The notes beneath the pieces are model-generated. The model was not told the DNA's origin. It made no database searches and was given only the letters and a program-made list of their open reading frames with translations. From Hymenopus coronatus (Eukaryota > Arthropoda > Insecta > Mantodea > Hymenopodidae): a stretch of 64,000 nucleotides of DNA. Below are positions 33,230-44,647 of the stretch, piece after piece (positions within the stretch are counted from its first letter, which is position 1; each line of letters begins with the position of its first letter). Where the stretch lies: positions 394,756,132-394,820,131 of the forward strand of contig CM060900.1 of assembly GCA_030762935.1 (NCBI GenBank), read 5' to 3'. The position numbers were made by a program, and so were the translations under genes.

Positions 33230-33997
33230 TTTTAATCTACACCACACTAATCGAGAAAACCATTAGCATAAATGCACTTATTACTTGTGAGTAGAAAGAC
33301 CAGGCACAAATGCACTATGCTACCACTATGGTCAAATCTTTTAAAAGCTGGGTGCTATTTGTAACAATTGAAATTCCGTTCTCTTTGCATGGTCAGGAGC
33401 AAAACAAAAGAGAGACGAAAGATTACTTGCTGTAAGAAGAAAATTATAAGTAGAGTAAAATTGAATCAATAACAAGAAATATCTCGGAAACAGTTAACTC
33501 TAAAAGAAATGTATATGACATAAATATTGTGTTTAAAGAGACCTACAAATTTTGTATAGTAAGCTTTTGTCTATCTTATGGTATACCAGTTACACTAAAG
33601 CCATCCAGAATGAAAATGTCTTCAGAAACTACTCCTAGAAAATTCAAGATATACAATTCGTTTGTCATGAAATAGCTTAAATATATGGTATTTGAATCAA
33701 AATTGTTAGTCAGTTTTGAGAGAATCTAAATTTTCAAAAAATGTTCAATGTGCAGTGAAGTTGGGGGTGGGGGATTTTCTTGAAACCCTTCATGTCGCAT
33801 CTTTGTATGATGCTTAACTTAAATACCAATGTAACACACTTTTCAACTTTCAGTTATGCTTTCCAGACACCTTTACTAAAAATGTTTTTCATTATTTAGG
33901 GAGTCTGAAAACAAGTATTTCCGGTGATATCCCAAAATCAAATTTCTGAGTAGAATGCAACACCTTCTCTACTTACTATCTACATAGTACGTGAACA
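33230..33997 (-). repeat. Family R repeat, near full length
   Basis: Inverse of the copy at 28915. It ends at high coordinate with 'ctacttactatctacatagt', the inverse of the family start. Inside are 'atttccggtgatatccc', 'agaaaattcaagat' and 'aatatctcggaaacag'. Confidence 0.7.
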
Positions 33998-33999
33998 GA

Positions 34000-35215
34000 A
34001 AGTAAAAGAATAAGATAAATAAATAAAAATAAATAAATTGGGCAACTTGGATTCCTTCCTGAATATATTTGTATTACTAGCTACTTAAGGTTTATATGCA
34101 GTCCCAGAGAACAAATAATCACGGATGATTTATAAACTTTTACTTTTAATATTCAGAAGGCACACAGAGTTCCTAAACTAAGTCATACAAAGAAAACTAA
34201 TTCTCCCAAACGCAATAAGGCGGATTTCAGTTTTCAAAGATTAATGCGGAACTTACTTTTCCAAATGGGCAGCTCCTCTCTGTACTCAAATTAACGTTTC
34301 TATAATAATAGGAGTATTATTATAGAAATAATATAATGTTTATTATTTCAAAGCCTCAGTATACTGTAGGAGATATGACCAAGATCAGACTTCTATCCAG
34401 CACTATAAACACAATTTAAATTTAGCGGAGTCCAGTTATTCTAGCTATACTTTTTCTACTAGACAGGGCAACAAATAGAGAAATGCAATTTTGATGAGCT
34501 ATGTAGTTTATGTAAGCAGTTGCATATAAGTTCACAAAAATTTGAACTATAATACCTTTAAGTAGTTTTCAAAATTCTGGGGGGAAAAAATTATGGTAAA
34601 TGAGTTTAGAAGTTATGACATCACAACAAAAACCTGTTTACACATGCAAAAATAAAGAGCGAAACCAATCCAGTTTGGCAGGAGTGTGGAAAGGTTCATC
34701 TCTTACAAGAAAGCATTCTCATAGGGCAGATAAAAATTTACTTTTTTTCTTCCAACATGTTTGTAATGACTAAACAAATGCTTATACAAATTTGTGTAAC
34801 GTGAGGGCGATTACTAGGAGTTATTGACATACTAATAAGAGCAGGGAAGGGGGGTGACGTTTGGTTTCATGTGAAAAGGAATCAAATTTCTTACCTTAAC
34901 TGAAGCTTCTTGGGAGCACTAGACATCTCCACATGCTGTTATTATTCCTGAACATATACCCTGCAGTAATGGTTTCCCACAAAAAAGTCTGTAAAACATA
35001 ATTTCACTGTTCACCATCCAGACCTAATAACTGCCACTTTTTCGCATTTATCACATAGTCCTTCGAGTACTGTTGGCTGCTGGCTGGACTATCAAAGTAT
35101 TACCAAAGTACAACGGATTTTTGGTTTAAGAATTTTAAAAACCGGCTGTCGGCACCGGCGTGTTGCAATGGATGCCAAACAATCAACTATCACTTACAAT
35201 GCAAGCCGTACACAC
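34000..35215. other. AT-rich DNA, no gene seen
   Basis: Apart from the hairpin entered separately and an 'aaataaataaa' tract at 34020, nothing was recognised. Confidence 0.5.
34297..34328. other. Perfect 13-bp inverted repeat, 6-base loop
   Basis: 'tttctataataat' at 34297-34309 is mirrored by 'attattatagaaa' at 34316-34328. It is AT-rich, so it could have arisen by simple-sequence slippage. Confidence 0.6.
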
Positions 35216-35224
35216 ACATTTGTC

Positions 35225-35455
35225 GAACACGGCTGCAGAATTGAGTCACATTATGAAACGAAGGCGAAATGGATGAAGGAATGGTGACATTGGAGCAATT
35301 GGTGGGATGAATTGTGGGTGAAACCGGAGATCCCGGAGAAAACCCGCCCAGACACTGTTGCATCCACCACAAATCCTTCATGCGGTCATCTGGGATTGAA
35401 ACCGGGGTCGCCTAGATGAAAATAAGGCGGTCTAACCATACTGTCGCGGTCTCCC
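35225..35455 (-). mobile_element. Family B-like SINE (subfamily B2)
   Basis: Plus strand has 'gaaggaatggtgacattgg', 'gagcaattggtgggatgaa' and 'aacccgcccagac', then the inverse head with B box 'gggattgaaaccgggg' and 'ggtctaacc'. The body words match the copy at 57915 better than the main family B copies, so I treat these two as a subgroup. Confidence 0.65.
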
Positions 35456-35521
35456 CTTTTAATACACGATATTATGAAAACTTTTGGACACGTATATTGT
35501 GTGATTATATACCGATCGCCT

Positions 35522-35905
35522 CTTTAGCGCGTTGATAGCTCAGCTGCTTACCAATCGGGAGACCCGTGTTCAATTATACCTGGCACCGTGAGCAGATTTT
35601 CTCCTGCTGGGAGATCTGGCTTGGGGTGCACTCAGCCTCGTTAGGTCATTGGGGGGGCAATTACGGAGCTAATTGATTGAAAATTAGCGGCTTCAGGTTA
35701 AGTAGGCCGCATACACCAGCTGGGGGGGGGGGACTCGAGTGAATGACCACGAACCACCCTCCAGTACTGCGGCCCACTTATGACGTCTGTTGTGATAGAG
35801 GTGGGCAATCAGCGGCTGGGCTGCAGGCCTTAATCCTGTAACGGGTTGAGACGCGGCGTTTTAGTTGAAAAGCGCCGTGAACTGAAATGAAATCCACTTG
35901 TAACT
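35522..35905 (+). mobile_element. tRNA-derived SINE (family E, single copy here)
   Basis: The A-box-like 'gatagctcagctgcttacc' (about 35535) and a worn B box 'gtgttcaattata' (about 35567) lie at tRNA spacing. A GC-richer body of about 300 bases follows, with a G run at 35721-35731, ending near 'gaactgaaatgaaat'. No second copy in this window. The tRNA-like head is the basis of the call. Confidence 0.6.
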
Positions 35906-36289
35906 AGGCTCTATCTTGGAGTGCAGTTTGTGCGCTTGGTTTGGTAGTAAAAGGTTATTGAAATATTATGATTAAAATTCCGAACACCGCTGAAATGCGA
36001 TAATTATTTAGAATAAACAAAAGGTTAAGCAACGAAAAAATCCTGCATTATTATACATCTGAAAGCTACAGCTTCTTACACTTCATGTATCAAATTGCCT
36101 ATAGATGTAAGGATATTGGAATGGAGGGGAACACCTCGATCACTGCGATAAATGCCGCCGAAGACAGATATGAGGTGAAGGAGCCTTACGAAGTCCCGGT
36201 ACTGCAGGTAAACGGGCCCTCAAATGGCGCAAAGTTTCTTAATATTTCCATTCTGATCTCCTGAACACCATTAGACATCAATTTCAAGA

Positions 36290-36615
36290 GGGGGAGGTGC
36301 GCTGCGACCGTGGCAGTGAAGATAGATCACTCTACCGTTCAAGGGGAGAAATCTTTCAACAGCGCAAGTAACCTCGTCATCTACCCGGCCCCGCTGACAC
36401 TACAGGACCTAGAGGCCCACCTGATGCTTAAAAAGAGAAATGAAATAAGGGGAAAGGAGAATCGTGGTGGAGTACACCACTCCGGCATTCGCTCTGCAGA
36501 CCAGAGGAAAACCTCGAAAAACCTCGTGGCCAGAATGGTGGTTGCTGGGAATCGAACCCGGGATCCCCGTATGCGAGCTTCACACGTTATTGTGGGGTCA
36601 TTAACTGGAAAGTAG
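36290..36615 (-). mobile_element. tRNA-like SINE, single copy here
   Basis: Minus-strand head with a near-consensus B box 'gggttcgattccc' (about 36552) preceded by 'gtatacg'-like anticodon-arm text. The body has 'gaggtttttcgaggttttcc', and GC-rich DNA continues to about 36290 and perhaps to 36120. Opposing 101- and 86-codon frames are shadows. Confidence 0.6.
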
Positions 36616-37069
36616 CTGCAGCAGTAGATTATGGCAGTCACGTGATTTTTCTCATCCTAATTGTGCATCGTTTAGGTTCTTCAAGAGGTGAGCCCTAATT
36701 GGTTTCAAAGCTCGCATATGCACCAGCCTCACAAGTGACAATATCATCTCAAGAAGCCTGTTCTTCTTTTTCACCATAATACAAATTCCCATGTCGGATT
36801 TACTACTAAGTGAAAGGGTTGTAATATTTGTCAGAAATTGTTGTTGATCTCAGAGGACTTTCATAAGTGCGCGGGGAACTTCATTTTCCAGCGATCACGA
36901 AAAGAAAGAAGTGAAAAGAAACGATGAACAGAGAAACATTTATCTGCAAGAAGAGGGTGAATTCATTGCGTGTTATGATGAATGCCAAAAGATAAAGAAA
37001 TAGAGCATATATTAATTTTCAGCTTAATATGGTATAACTTGCAGCCGTTGCGTATGCGTTTCTTAGTCT

Positions 37070-37461
37070 TACTTTCTGTGGCGAGGGTATTGTATTCCAC
37101 CCAAAATTTGGATATCTAGATTTTACAGAAATACATAGTTTGAGATCCCATATCCAAGAAGGCATTTATAGAGAAAGGTCTGTCTATGTGTGTCTGTGAA
37201 TAGGTATTTCAAAAACGAAAAGTCGTTAAAGTACCAAACTTGGTATTTAAGTTCAGTGGATTCCAAAGATGCAGCACAAAGATTTTCAAGAAAAGCTTCT
37301 ACTTCAAATACCCTTTACATGCAAAACCTATCTACATTTTGAATATTTGTCAAAAATGGCTCTAGCAATTTTATTAAAATGCCATATATATTAAAGATAT
37401 ATACAGCTTTTTGGGAATGCCCAAAAATCCCCATTTGTTCAGAAAGAGTTTTATATTCTTT
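37070..37461 (+). repeat. Family R repeat, 5' part, interrupted by a MITE
   Basis: 'gtattccacccaaaatttgg', 'gtgtgtctgtgaatagg', 'tttcaaaaacgaaaag', 'ttccaaagatgcagc' and 'ctctagcaattttattaaa' follow the family R order. The copy breaks at about 37461 where the fold-back MITE begins and resumes at 37778. Confidence 0.7.
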
Positions 37462-37777
37462 TACCTTGTGGCCAAATGCCGCGGATCTGACGTTGTAGAT
37501 GTCTCTTCGTGCGTTAAAAGTTTGCCAAGGTTTACGAGCTATTTCAAGTTCAAATCCGTAACTGGGCAACTGAGCGATCTACGTGTTACCATTCATGCTT
37601 ATCACTGGATACGTTGGGCGGGTCGTACTCATTGACAGGGATAAAACGAAGATCGCTAAATCAGTTCTGCACTGGTAGGTTTTAACTAGAAGTAGCCGCG
37701 ACTCGTTGTTTAACTCTTTTAACGCAACGAAAATATATCTGCTTACGTCAAATAGGGCAGTTAGACCACCCCTGGTA
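37462..37777. mobile_element. Fold-back MITE, second copy, inserted in family R
   Basis: Ends 'ttaccttgtggc' and 'cctggtaa' with inverted arms. Shared with 25925-26245 are 'cgtgcgttaaaag', 'actgggcaactg'-like text, the centre 'gggataaaacgaag' and 'ctcttttaacgcaac'. Both arms are diverged from each other and from copy 1. The flanking DNA on both sides belongs to one family R copy. Confidence 0.75.
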
Positions 37778-37860
37778 ACGGTTAAACGTTAGACGAATAG
37801 GTACTGCACAAAAACTGTAGGACACTTTAAAACATACAATTTCTTTCGAACAAATGTTTT
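37778..37860 (+). repeat. Family R repeat, continuation after the MITE
   Basis: 'ggttaaacgttagacgaata' and the text that follows align with the family R stretch 'gctaaaccgtaagagatag' ... 'gtcaaaacacacaattta' at 29360. This places the MITE inside one pre-existing copy. The match fades toward 37960. Confidence 0.55.
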
Positions 37861-37861
37861 T

Positions 37862-38820
37862 TGCAATCAGCCATTTCCAATATGTCCATTTTTTATAAAT
37901 ATCTGTTGTTCTTTATAATTCCTGTCATTATTAAACTTTTCTCGTGATTTTATGGAAAAAGAATAACATTTTAAAGTCCAATTTATGATCCCAGATCTTA
38001 CACATTTGTCTATCGCTATTTCCCTGCAACTATGCAACCTGTGACGTAACTTTCTCTACAAAAATGCATTTCAGTTTATAGTGAAGCAGACCAAAATTAA
38101 CCTACGTAAGATGAATGTGCATACACACGATAGAGGGTAGAGAAGTTAATGTGGATAGAGCTCATCGGATTTTTATTCATCGAAAGTCATATTTCAGGAA
38201 AGTTACGAATAATAATAAATTATCAGCAAATGTACGCGAGCAAGTTTTGTCTCCACGAGGAGATGTACACAGGTCCAGGGAAGTAATGTTTTTCCTCCAA
38301 AACGAATTAATATTGACGTGTTGCTGAGGCATATTCCATCTCGAGGATCGCCTGAAGAACAAAAAGCGTACGCCTGGCCCGGTTCAGTGTCAGGACCATT
38401 TACTGTGCGTGCTGGCGAACCAGATACAGATGGGCCTAAGGGCGAAAGTCACTCGGTTATATGAGTACCTGCTGGGGTAAATTAATCTCTACATCTCCCC
38501 TAATGTTGGCTTGCCTGTTGCGCACAAACTCTGATCCGCAAACAGGGCGACTTTCTTTCCCTGGACTCCCTGGTCCCACACCACAGTAAATGCTTTCCCT
38601 AATCCACATTCCACGCTTAAATCTCTGGAGGATCAGCTTAAAATGTTTCTGTTTGCTAAGCTGAATATTGAATATTTCAAGCAACCAGAAAGTTTTCTTC
38701 TGCTTTTAATTTAAATAATACAACAACTAGCCCAAAATTACCTTTATGATCTAGGTCTTTACCATTTTAGTGACTTCTGATCTTCTTGCCCTATTAAGTA
38801 TTTACTCATCAGTGATATTT
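37862..38820. other. Unassigned DNA
   Basis: AT-rich, with a GC-richer part at about 38360-38600. No second copy or coding frame recognised. Confidence 0.4.
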
Positions 38821-38823
38821 GGA

Positions 38824-38863
<40 letters not shown>
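38824..38863. repeat. (ATT)n microsatellite
   Basis: Perfect att triplets over 40 bases. Confidence 0.97.
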
Positions 38864-39352
38864 TATAATCGCTTATGAGGTGAGAAGTATCTTTAAAAAG
38901 AAGCATTTGCATAACAGAAAAAAAGTCTTTAAATTCACTTGGTTCGTTTGATTGAATTAAATTGTTGATTATATGTAAACGCCGTAAATATCATAAGCCT
39001 ATTGTCTCGGCAGAAACATATTCTTTTCATTTAAAAGAGCACTCTGTTTCGTATAATTGATCCCAATCAACATTGTTTACTTCAAGTGTGCTTCCCAAAA
39101 TGCTGTAATTGTGTAAATTTAATTCCTCCAGCTTATTTGCTTTATGAGAAAAAATTACAAACTTACTAAAGAGTAGTGTCGATAAAATTAAGTTCTTGGA
39201 GAGCTAACACGAAAGCGCTGGCGCGTGTGTGTGCGCGCGCGAGCACATGTATATGGGGTATTAAAATTACATTTACATTACTAGAAGCTCTCTAAACCTC
39301 AGAAAAGTACACCATTTCTTAAAATAAAATATTTACGACATATACTTCAAGC

Positions 39353-39471
39353 AGACTGCCTCCGTGACCAATCGCTCAGCGAGCTGAAATCCCATCCGGA
39401 GGTCCAGGTTTCGATTCCCGGCTGGGGCGGAAATTTTTCTTTAACTAGAATCATTCCCTATCCCGCACAGA
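39353..39471 (+). mobile_element. tRNA-derived SINE with a GTAT-repeat tail
   Basis: The A-box-like 'gaccaatcgctcagcgagc' (about 39366) and a strong B box 'ggtttcgattccc' (about 39407) are followed by a short body. The copy then runs directly into the GTAT microsatellite. A simple-repeat 3' end is common for SINEs mobilised by LINEs that recognise short repeats. Confidence 0.7.
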
Positions 39472-39484
39472 GTATGTATGTATG

Positions 39485-39515
<31 letters not shown>

Positions 39516-39559
39516 GTATGTGTGTGTGTATGTGTGTGTGTGTATGTATGTATGTATGC
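39472..39559. repeat. (GTAT)n/(GT)n microsatellite
   Basis: 88 bases of gtat units with a gt-rich centre, directly after a tRNA-like element. Confidence 0.95.
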
Positions 39560-39942
39560 TAGATTATATTATGCGCTTTGATCAATTATATAACGCTGTG
39601 AATTACTGAAGAGGTTTAAATTGTAATTTAAAGTGAGGATTTCCATAATGAGTATTGATTTCCTTTAAAGGCTTTACTGAATGTTTCGGAGATTTATTTC
39701 TATCTTAAAGGTGTTTCATTACATTGCCTTAAGATGAATGTGTGAACGTGTTATTGACAGGTAAATTTAAAGGTTGTTAATTGTTTTGCTATTGCCTTAT
39801 TTAACTGTTTTATATCATACATATATGTGCAGATTCTAAACAGAGCACTCTCGAATGTCATTCAAGGTTTTTGAGCAGACAGATTAGCGATGAGCAAGTT
39901 CTCATTTTAGTGTACAAAAAGAACAAACGTTAACATAATATA

Positions 39943-40439
39943 TACAGGCTGTTTCAAAACGACACCAAACGAAGTTAGCAGTCTATTAGCTTACACTTTG
40001 ACTTGTCCGAAAATTGATCTCACAACTTTCAAACTCTTCAATTTGAAGTTGCATGTGTGTTTAAAGATCACACACATTTTAGATTAGGCAGTGAAGGAAC
40101 AACGGTTGTCATACGCCACGTAACCTCAGAACGTGTTATACGAAACATAATAAACCCACATGCTACGTTTTCCATTACTAAGGTGACCTGTGCTGCGCCG
40201 GCGAGATTATCAAACCACCCCTACACCACGCGAATGGGACCTTCGCTACCAACCGGCATTTCTCTTGGAGTGGGCCAGGCACGTGTCATTTGGTAATGTA
40301 CGACTGCCTAATCCATGGTGATTTTATGGCAGTTTTTGTATGTGCAAAGTTTAAAAGTGAAAATTATATTATAATTTCACGTACGTTATGGCCAACAAGG
40401 TCCACATATTCGTTTGGTGTCTTGTTGAAACACCCTGTA
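39943..40439. mobile_element. 497-bp TIR element with TA target duplication
   Basis: Left end 'tacaggctgtttcaaaacg', and the inverse of the right end 'tacagggtgtttcaacaag', both followed by 'acaccaaacgaa'. That gives inverted repeats of about 31 bases. TA lies immediately outside both ends (39941-39942 and 40440-40441), as expected for a Tc1/mariner-superfamily insertion. The only open frame (79 codons, 40057-40296) resembles no transposase, so it is a non-autonomous element. Confidence 0.85.
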
Positions 40440-40444
40440 TACTT

Positions 40445-41065
40445 GTTGGAGAACATTTTCAACTTGTGAGTTTTATATCATAATTTGTATACTGTATTTT
40501 GAATATATAATCCGAAGCATATTATGGCAAATAACGGAAGATAATATAACGACCAAAATATACACACTTCCTCAATCAACTAATGAAAATAACCATTAGG
40601 AAAAATTGTAAGGCTTCATACGATGCTATTTCAATGTGTATGCTGTTTGTCATTCATTATTTTTAATATCTATGCTAACGATCTAATGATAAAATGAAAA
40701 TAAATTGTGAGTACTGAAACATGAAAAAGACAGTTAAACAGACTTCTATTTACTGCGATGTGGTTACTATTTAGAACAATGACATTGCTTTGCAATATTC
40801 AGTCTTTACACTGAAATCCACAAAGAATATGAGGAAATACACTGAGAAAACAAAATTAATGGCATTTCGAAACAAAGAGCCAATGAGAATAAAACCAGTG
40901 ATAAATGATTAAAATTTAAACAAGGTAACCATTGTAAATATTTAGAAAATTATGTTGGTTGCAATAAAGAACGCGAATTTGATATAAAGGAAAAGGTTAA
41001 GACTATGTAACTCCTGCGCTTATATAGATTTATTGTGCTTTAAAAGCCCCCAGAGGAAGAGATGA
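40445..41065. other. AT-rich spacer, no gene seen
   Basis: No repeat or frame recognised. Confidence 0.5.
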
Positions 41066-41069
41066 AGTG

Positions 41070-41535
41070 AGGGAACTCAGGAGACCAGAGGCCAGGTGCA
41101 GACAGGCGACAGATTCACACAGTAGTCCCTAACTGTTTAGTTGATAGTTCTTCATCTGGCCACCAGCAGCGCCTCGCAGCCGCCAATATAACAAGTTCAG
41201 GGTGTGGCCAAGGCAACCATCCCCGACCCCGGAGAGGGCAGCGACCAAAAATGCATCCCATCTTCGAGAATAGCATTCGAAATGTCATGCATCGTGCTCC
41301 ACCTGTTAGCACTGCCACACATCACTAGCCCAGAGGCACACGTACCTTAAAGATGACAGGGAAATAATTGTATGAAGGGAAATAATGGCAAGGAAGTCGT
41401 GGAGAATTAGCACCCCAGCATTCATCTAAGTGACAAGGGGTAGCCACAAGAAACCAAGGTCAGATTGCATTCTCGACGGGCATCGAACACGCGACCTTCA
41501 TAATGCGAGTCACAGAGATTGCCACGGCACACCTC
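41070..41535 (-). mobile_element. tRNA-like SINE, single copy here
   Basis: The minus-strand head contains 'cgtgttcgatgcccg' (B-box-like, about 41485) after 'gactcgcattatgaagg'. The body has 'accttggtttcttgtggc'. The GC-richer block extends to about 41070, so either the element is long or another fragment lies next to it. Confidence 0.5.
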
Positions 41536-41849
41536 GCTCCGTAATATAAAAGAAAGTATGTTTTAATGTATTTATGGCATATTAATCATCTTTGAATAAA
41601 CAAACGTCAGAATAAATTTATAAGTCAAAATTATCAAATAAATGGCCATACTTGTGCAATTCTATGGATGTGATTTATGAAAAAAATTAAATAAAATGGA
41701 ATACAGATTTCAGAAATGATGCTCCCGAGAGAAGCTGAAAGACTTTAATACTTGAGGACATATAAGAAAAAAAAATATGTTCCATTCACACGACTTTCTC
41801 TAGCTGTTACACAAGGTACTTCCATTACAAAAGATGATTATTTTATCCA

Positions 41850-42625
41850 CCATATGCTAATCAAGGTAAACATTAACAGAAATTATCTTATTACTTGTTT
41901 CCTTGTAAGTAGAAAGGACAGAAGGGAGTTCACTAGGCTAAATCGATAGTCAAATCTTTTAAAAGGTGGTCCTATGTGATACAATTGAAGCTCGGTTCGC
42001 TTTGCATGGCCTGCAGTAAAACAAGAGAGATGAAGCAAAACGTCACTTGAAGTTTAAGAAAAGTTAAGTTCTTTAAAATTGAAACTAATAACAAGGAATA
42101 TCTCAGAAAAAGTCAGTTCTACATAAAAAAAGCATTTATGACATAACTTATATGTTTAAACGAGATCTACAATTTTGTGCAGTAAATTTTTAATCTATCT
42201 CAGCAAAAATTCTGCAAAACTCCTCCAGAATAAAGAGGTCTTCAGAGGCTATTCGCAGAAAATTCAAAATAAATATTTTATTTTTTATGTAGATGTCTGT
42301 AATATTTTAATCAAAGCCGTTAAAGACATTTTTGAGAAAAACAAAATTTTCACAAAGTTTCTACGTAAAGGGTAGCTTGTATTCAAGGATTTTCTTGAAA
42401 ATCTTTGTGTGGCATCCTTGGAAGATACTAAAAGTAAATACCAAGTTTAGTAATAAACTGTCTTTTCGTTTTTTAATTATGCTGTCCACAGACACACGGA
42501 TCTTTTTCTAAAATACTCTTTTAGGACTCATGGGACCTCAGAACATATATTTCAGGTGAAATCTCGACAACAACATTTTGGGTGGAATACAATACCCTCT
42601 CTATCTCCTATGTGAATTGTGCACA
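41850..42625 (-). repeat. Family R repeat, near full length
   Basis: Inverse of the 28915 copy: 'tttcaggtgaaatctc', 'gaaaatctttgtgtggc', 'cagaaaattcaaaat' and 'aatatctcagaaaaag' appear in reverse order. Its start lies at the high-coordinate side, facing the copy at 42903. Confidence 0.7.
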
Positions 42626-42722
42626 CGGCCTAAAGAAAGTAATATGGGGTCTAGAATTAAAAATGTGCAATATTAATGAAAATTTGAGAGATTATAGGCA
42701 AAAATGAAAACAACATCTAGAA

Positions 42723-42850
42723 AGAATGGGAATTTCCAGACTCATAAAATAGAACATATACAGACCAATAGGACGACGAAAAACCGGAATATCCAGCAGG
42801 AGATGCATGGAAGACTTTCAAGGAGGTAGTAGACAGCACATGCCTATACC
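42723..42850 (+). pseudogene. LINE ORF2 C-terminal fossil
   Basis: Frame reads R-M-G-I-S-R-L, an in-frame stop, then P-I-G-R-R-K-T-G and R-R-C-M-E-D-F. This is the same signature order as at 25705 (R-M-x-x-x-R-L, G-R-R-x-x-G, R-x-W-x-x-D/E-F), but more decayed: the usual Trp is Cys and Pro is lost from G-R-P. It lies between two family R copies that face each other. No coding capacity. Confidence 0.45.
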
Positions 42851-42902
42851 TCGAAGCGTAAAGGAATATTATATTATTTTGGAAACGTATTAATTTCTCT
42901 AG

Positions 42903-43460
42903 CAGGTATGTACAATGTACACAGTAGGTAGAGAAGGTATTTTATTCCATCCAAAAGTTCGATATGGCAATTTCACCGGAACCATGTTTAGGGTCCCATG
43001 AATAAAAAAAAGTCACTCTTAGAGAAAGGTTCGTGTGTGTGTGTCTGTGAATTTTCTGTGTGTGTGTGTGAGTGTGTGTGTGCTTGTAGGTTTCGTTAAA
43101 CACACAATGTGTCATAATGTTTTGTAAAATTAACCATTTCGGATATTCTTTGTTTTTTGTTTCAATTTTAAACTACTTAAAATTGTCCCAAACCGGAAGT
43201 CATGTTTCGTTTCATATCTCTTTTGTTTTACTTCTGGTCAAGCAAACAAACAGCATTTCAAATGATTCACCTTGCACCCAACATTTAAAAGATTTGCCTA
43301 TCGCTTTAGGATAGTATATTCCCGTTGTTTCCTTTTATTTACAAGAAAACATGTAATAATATAAATTTCTGCTAATGTTTATCTCATGTTAGTATGCTGT
43401 TGATAAAAAACAATGTTTTCTTTAAAAATGAATTGTTTGCGGAATAGGCAGAGAAAGATA
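42903..43460 (+). repeat. Family R repeat
   Basis: Starts 'gcaggtatgtacaatgtaca' and 'gtaggtagagaaggtatttt', then 'atttcaccggaac' and a GT-rich stretch, then passes to 'cgttaaacacacaatgtg' and the later family R words. The middle section is deleted, as in the 30148 copy. Confidence 0.7.
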
Positions 43461-43958
43461 TGTGAATGGGTTACTTATTTTTTGAACTTATTTACGGTAT
43501 TTTTAAAATTTACTTACATGCACTAAGATGAGCCTGAAATTGTCACTAACATATGAAGGTAAACTGACGGAGAAGTAAACTCCTGCAAAGCTGAGCTATG
43601 ACCAGCAAAATCGTAGGCTATTCATGACTTCATAATATTTCCTACATGACGTTAAAATCGACCTTACTATTTTAAATGGTATGTCATTTTAAATTAATTA
43701 TAGATAAGTTAAGTTTGGAAGGATCATACACGAAAAGTGTATATTGGTGCTGTTAAATATATATGAGTGATGTGGTATACGTCATACCAAATATTTTATA
43801 TTGTGACATAGTGTTATCGAAGCAGAAAGTGTTTGTGTTGTGTTGTGAGGAAGATAGTCAGATAGCGCTGGAGTGGCTAATAGCAACACAGTGAGTAATG
43901 TGAAATCAGTTGTCCGGCGATCGCCGTGCCAGATCTATGTAACTTGCGGTACATCTAA

Positions 43959-44105
43959 ACAGCCATTCTCCGTAAGAGAACTGCCAGTGAATGCCAAACG
44001 GAACTGGTGGAAGCTGATGAGCATAATGCCCTGTCATATGGGACAGTCACAAGCTGGGTAGGTAAAACAGAGTGTGTTGGACAGATACTGCATCGTTGGG
44101 GATGA
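43959..44105 (+). pseudogene. Probable mariner-type helix-turn-helix fossil
   Basis: The frame carries T-A-S-E-C and then A-L-S-Y-G-T-V-T-S-W-V. This resembles the N-terminal helix-turn-helix region of mariner-family transposases (T-A-x-E ... L-S-x-x-x-V-x-x-W-V-x-x-F). It ends at a stop at 44103. No catalytic DDD region follows in any frame. The match is short, so chance is possible. Other frames here (62, 76 and 73 codons) are shadows. Confidence 0.35.
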
Positions 44106-44647
44106 GAAGAATTGGAGCAGCCATCATGCTGATCTGTCCCTATGTGACGTCCAGTCCCTACTGACAATTTTGAGGTGTTGTTCACTGTTCATACGGTGCA
44201 TGCCCCATTTTGTGTACATTTCACATTTTCCACACACACTGGTATTCTTAGAAAAAAGTTGTCATAACTTAAGCACCAACACTCGTGTATATTAATCATG
44301 TCAGTTGAGAAACCTAAAATTTCAAGAATACGTTCTTGAAATGTTCTTTATGCATTCGCATTAGTATTTGAATTCTCTCAATGTGAATTTGACTAGGTTT
44401 CGAAATTGCATTTAGTTGTAATGTGACGCATTGATAAGTATTATTTCTCGTATATTTCACCTATTCCTTTGTACTCTTTATTAGTGGTTGGTTTTACACT
44501 TTGGCTAAAGCATTACAAATTTTATTCCTTCATTTGCACTGAAAAAAGTGTTTATTGTTATGCCACAGATTCTTAGTCTAAAATGAGGTTTTGTCGACGT
44601 TTTAATTTGCACTTAATTTCACTATGCCTTTTACTGTTTTCTCAAGC

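Noticed and set aside
36120..36290. Extension of the SINE at 36290-36615
   Set aside because: GC-rich like the element, but with no second copy to prove it belongs to it, so the call stops at 36290.
39353..39440. True tRNA gene
   Set aside because: A and B boxes are present, but no clean cloverleaf with paired acceptor stem could be drawn, and a SINE body and repeat tail follow. The heads at 6908, 7640, 17768, 18561, 22729, 35522 and 36615 were rejected for the same kind of reason.
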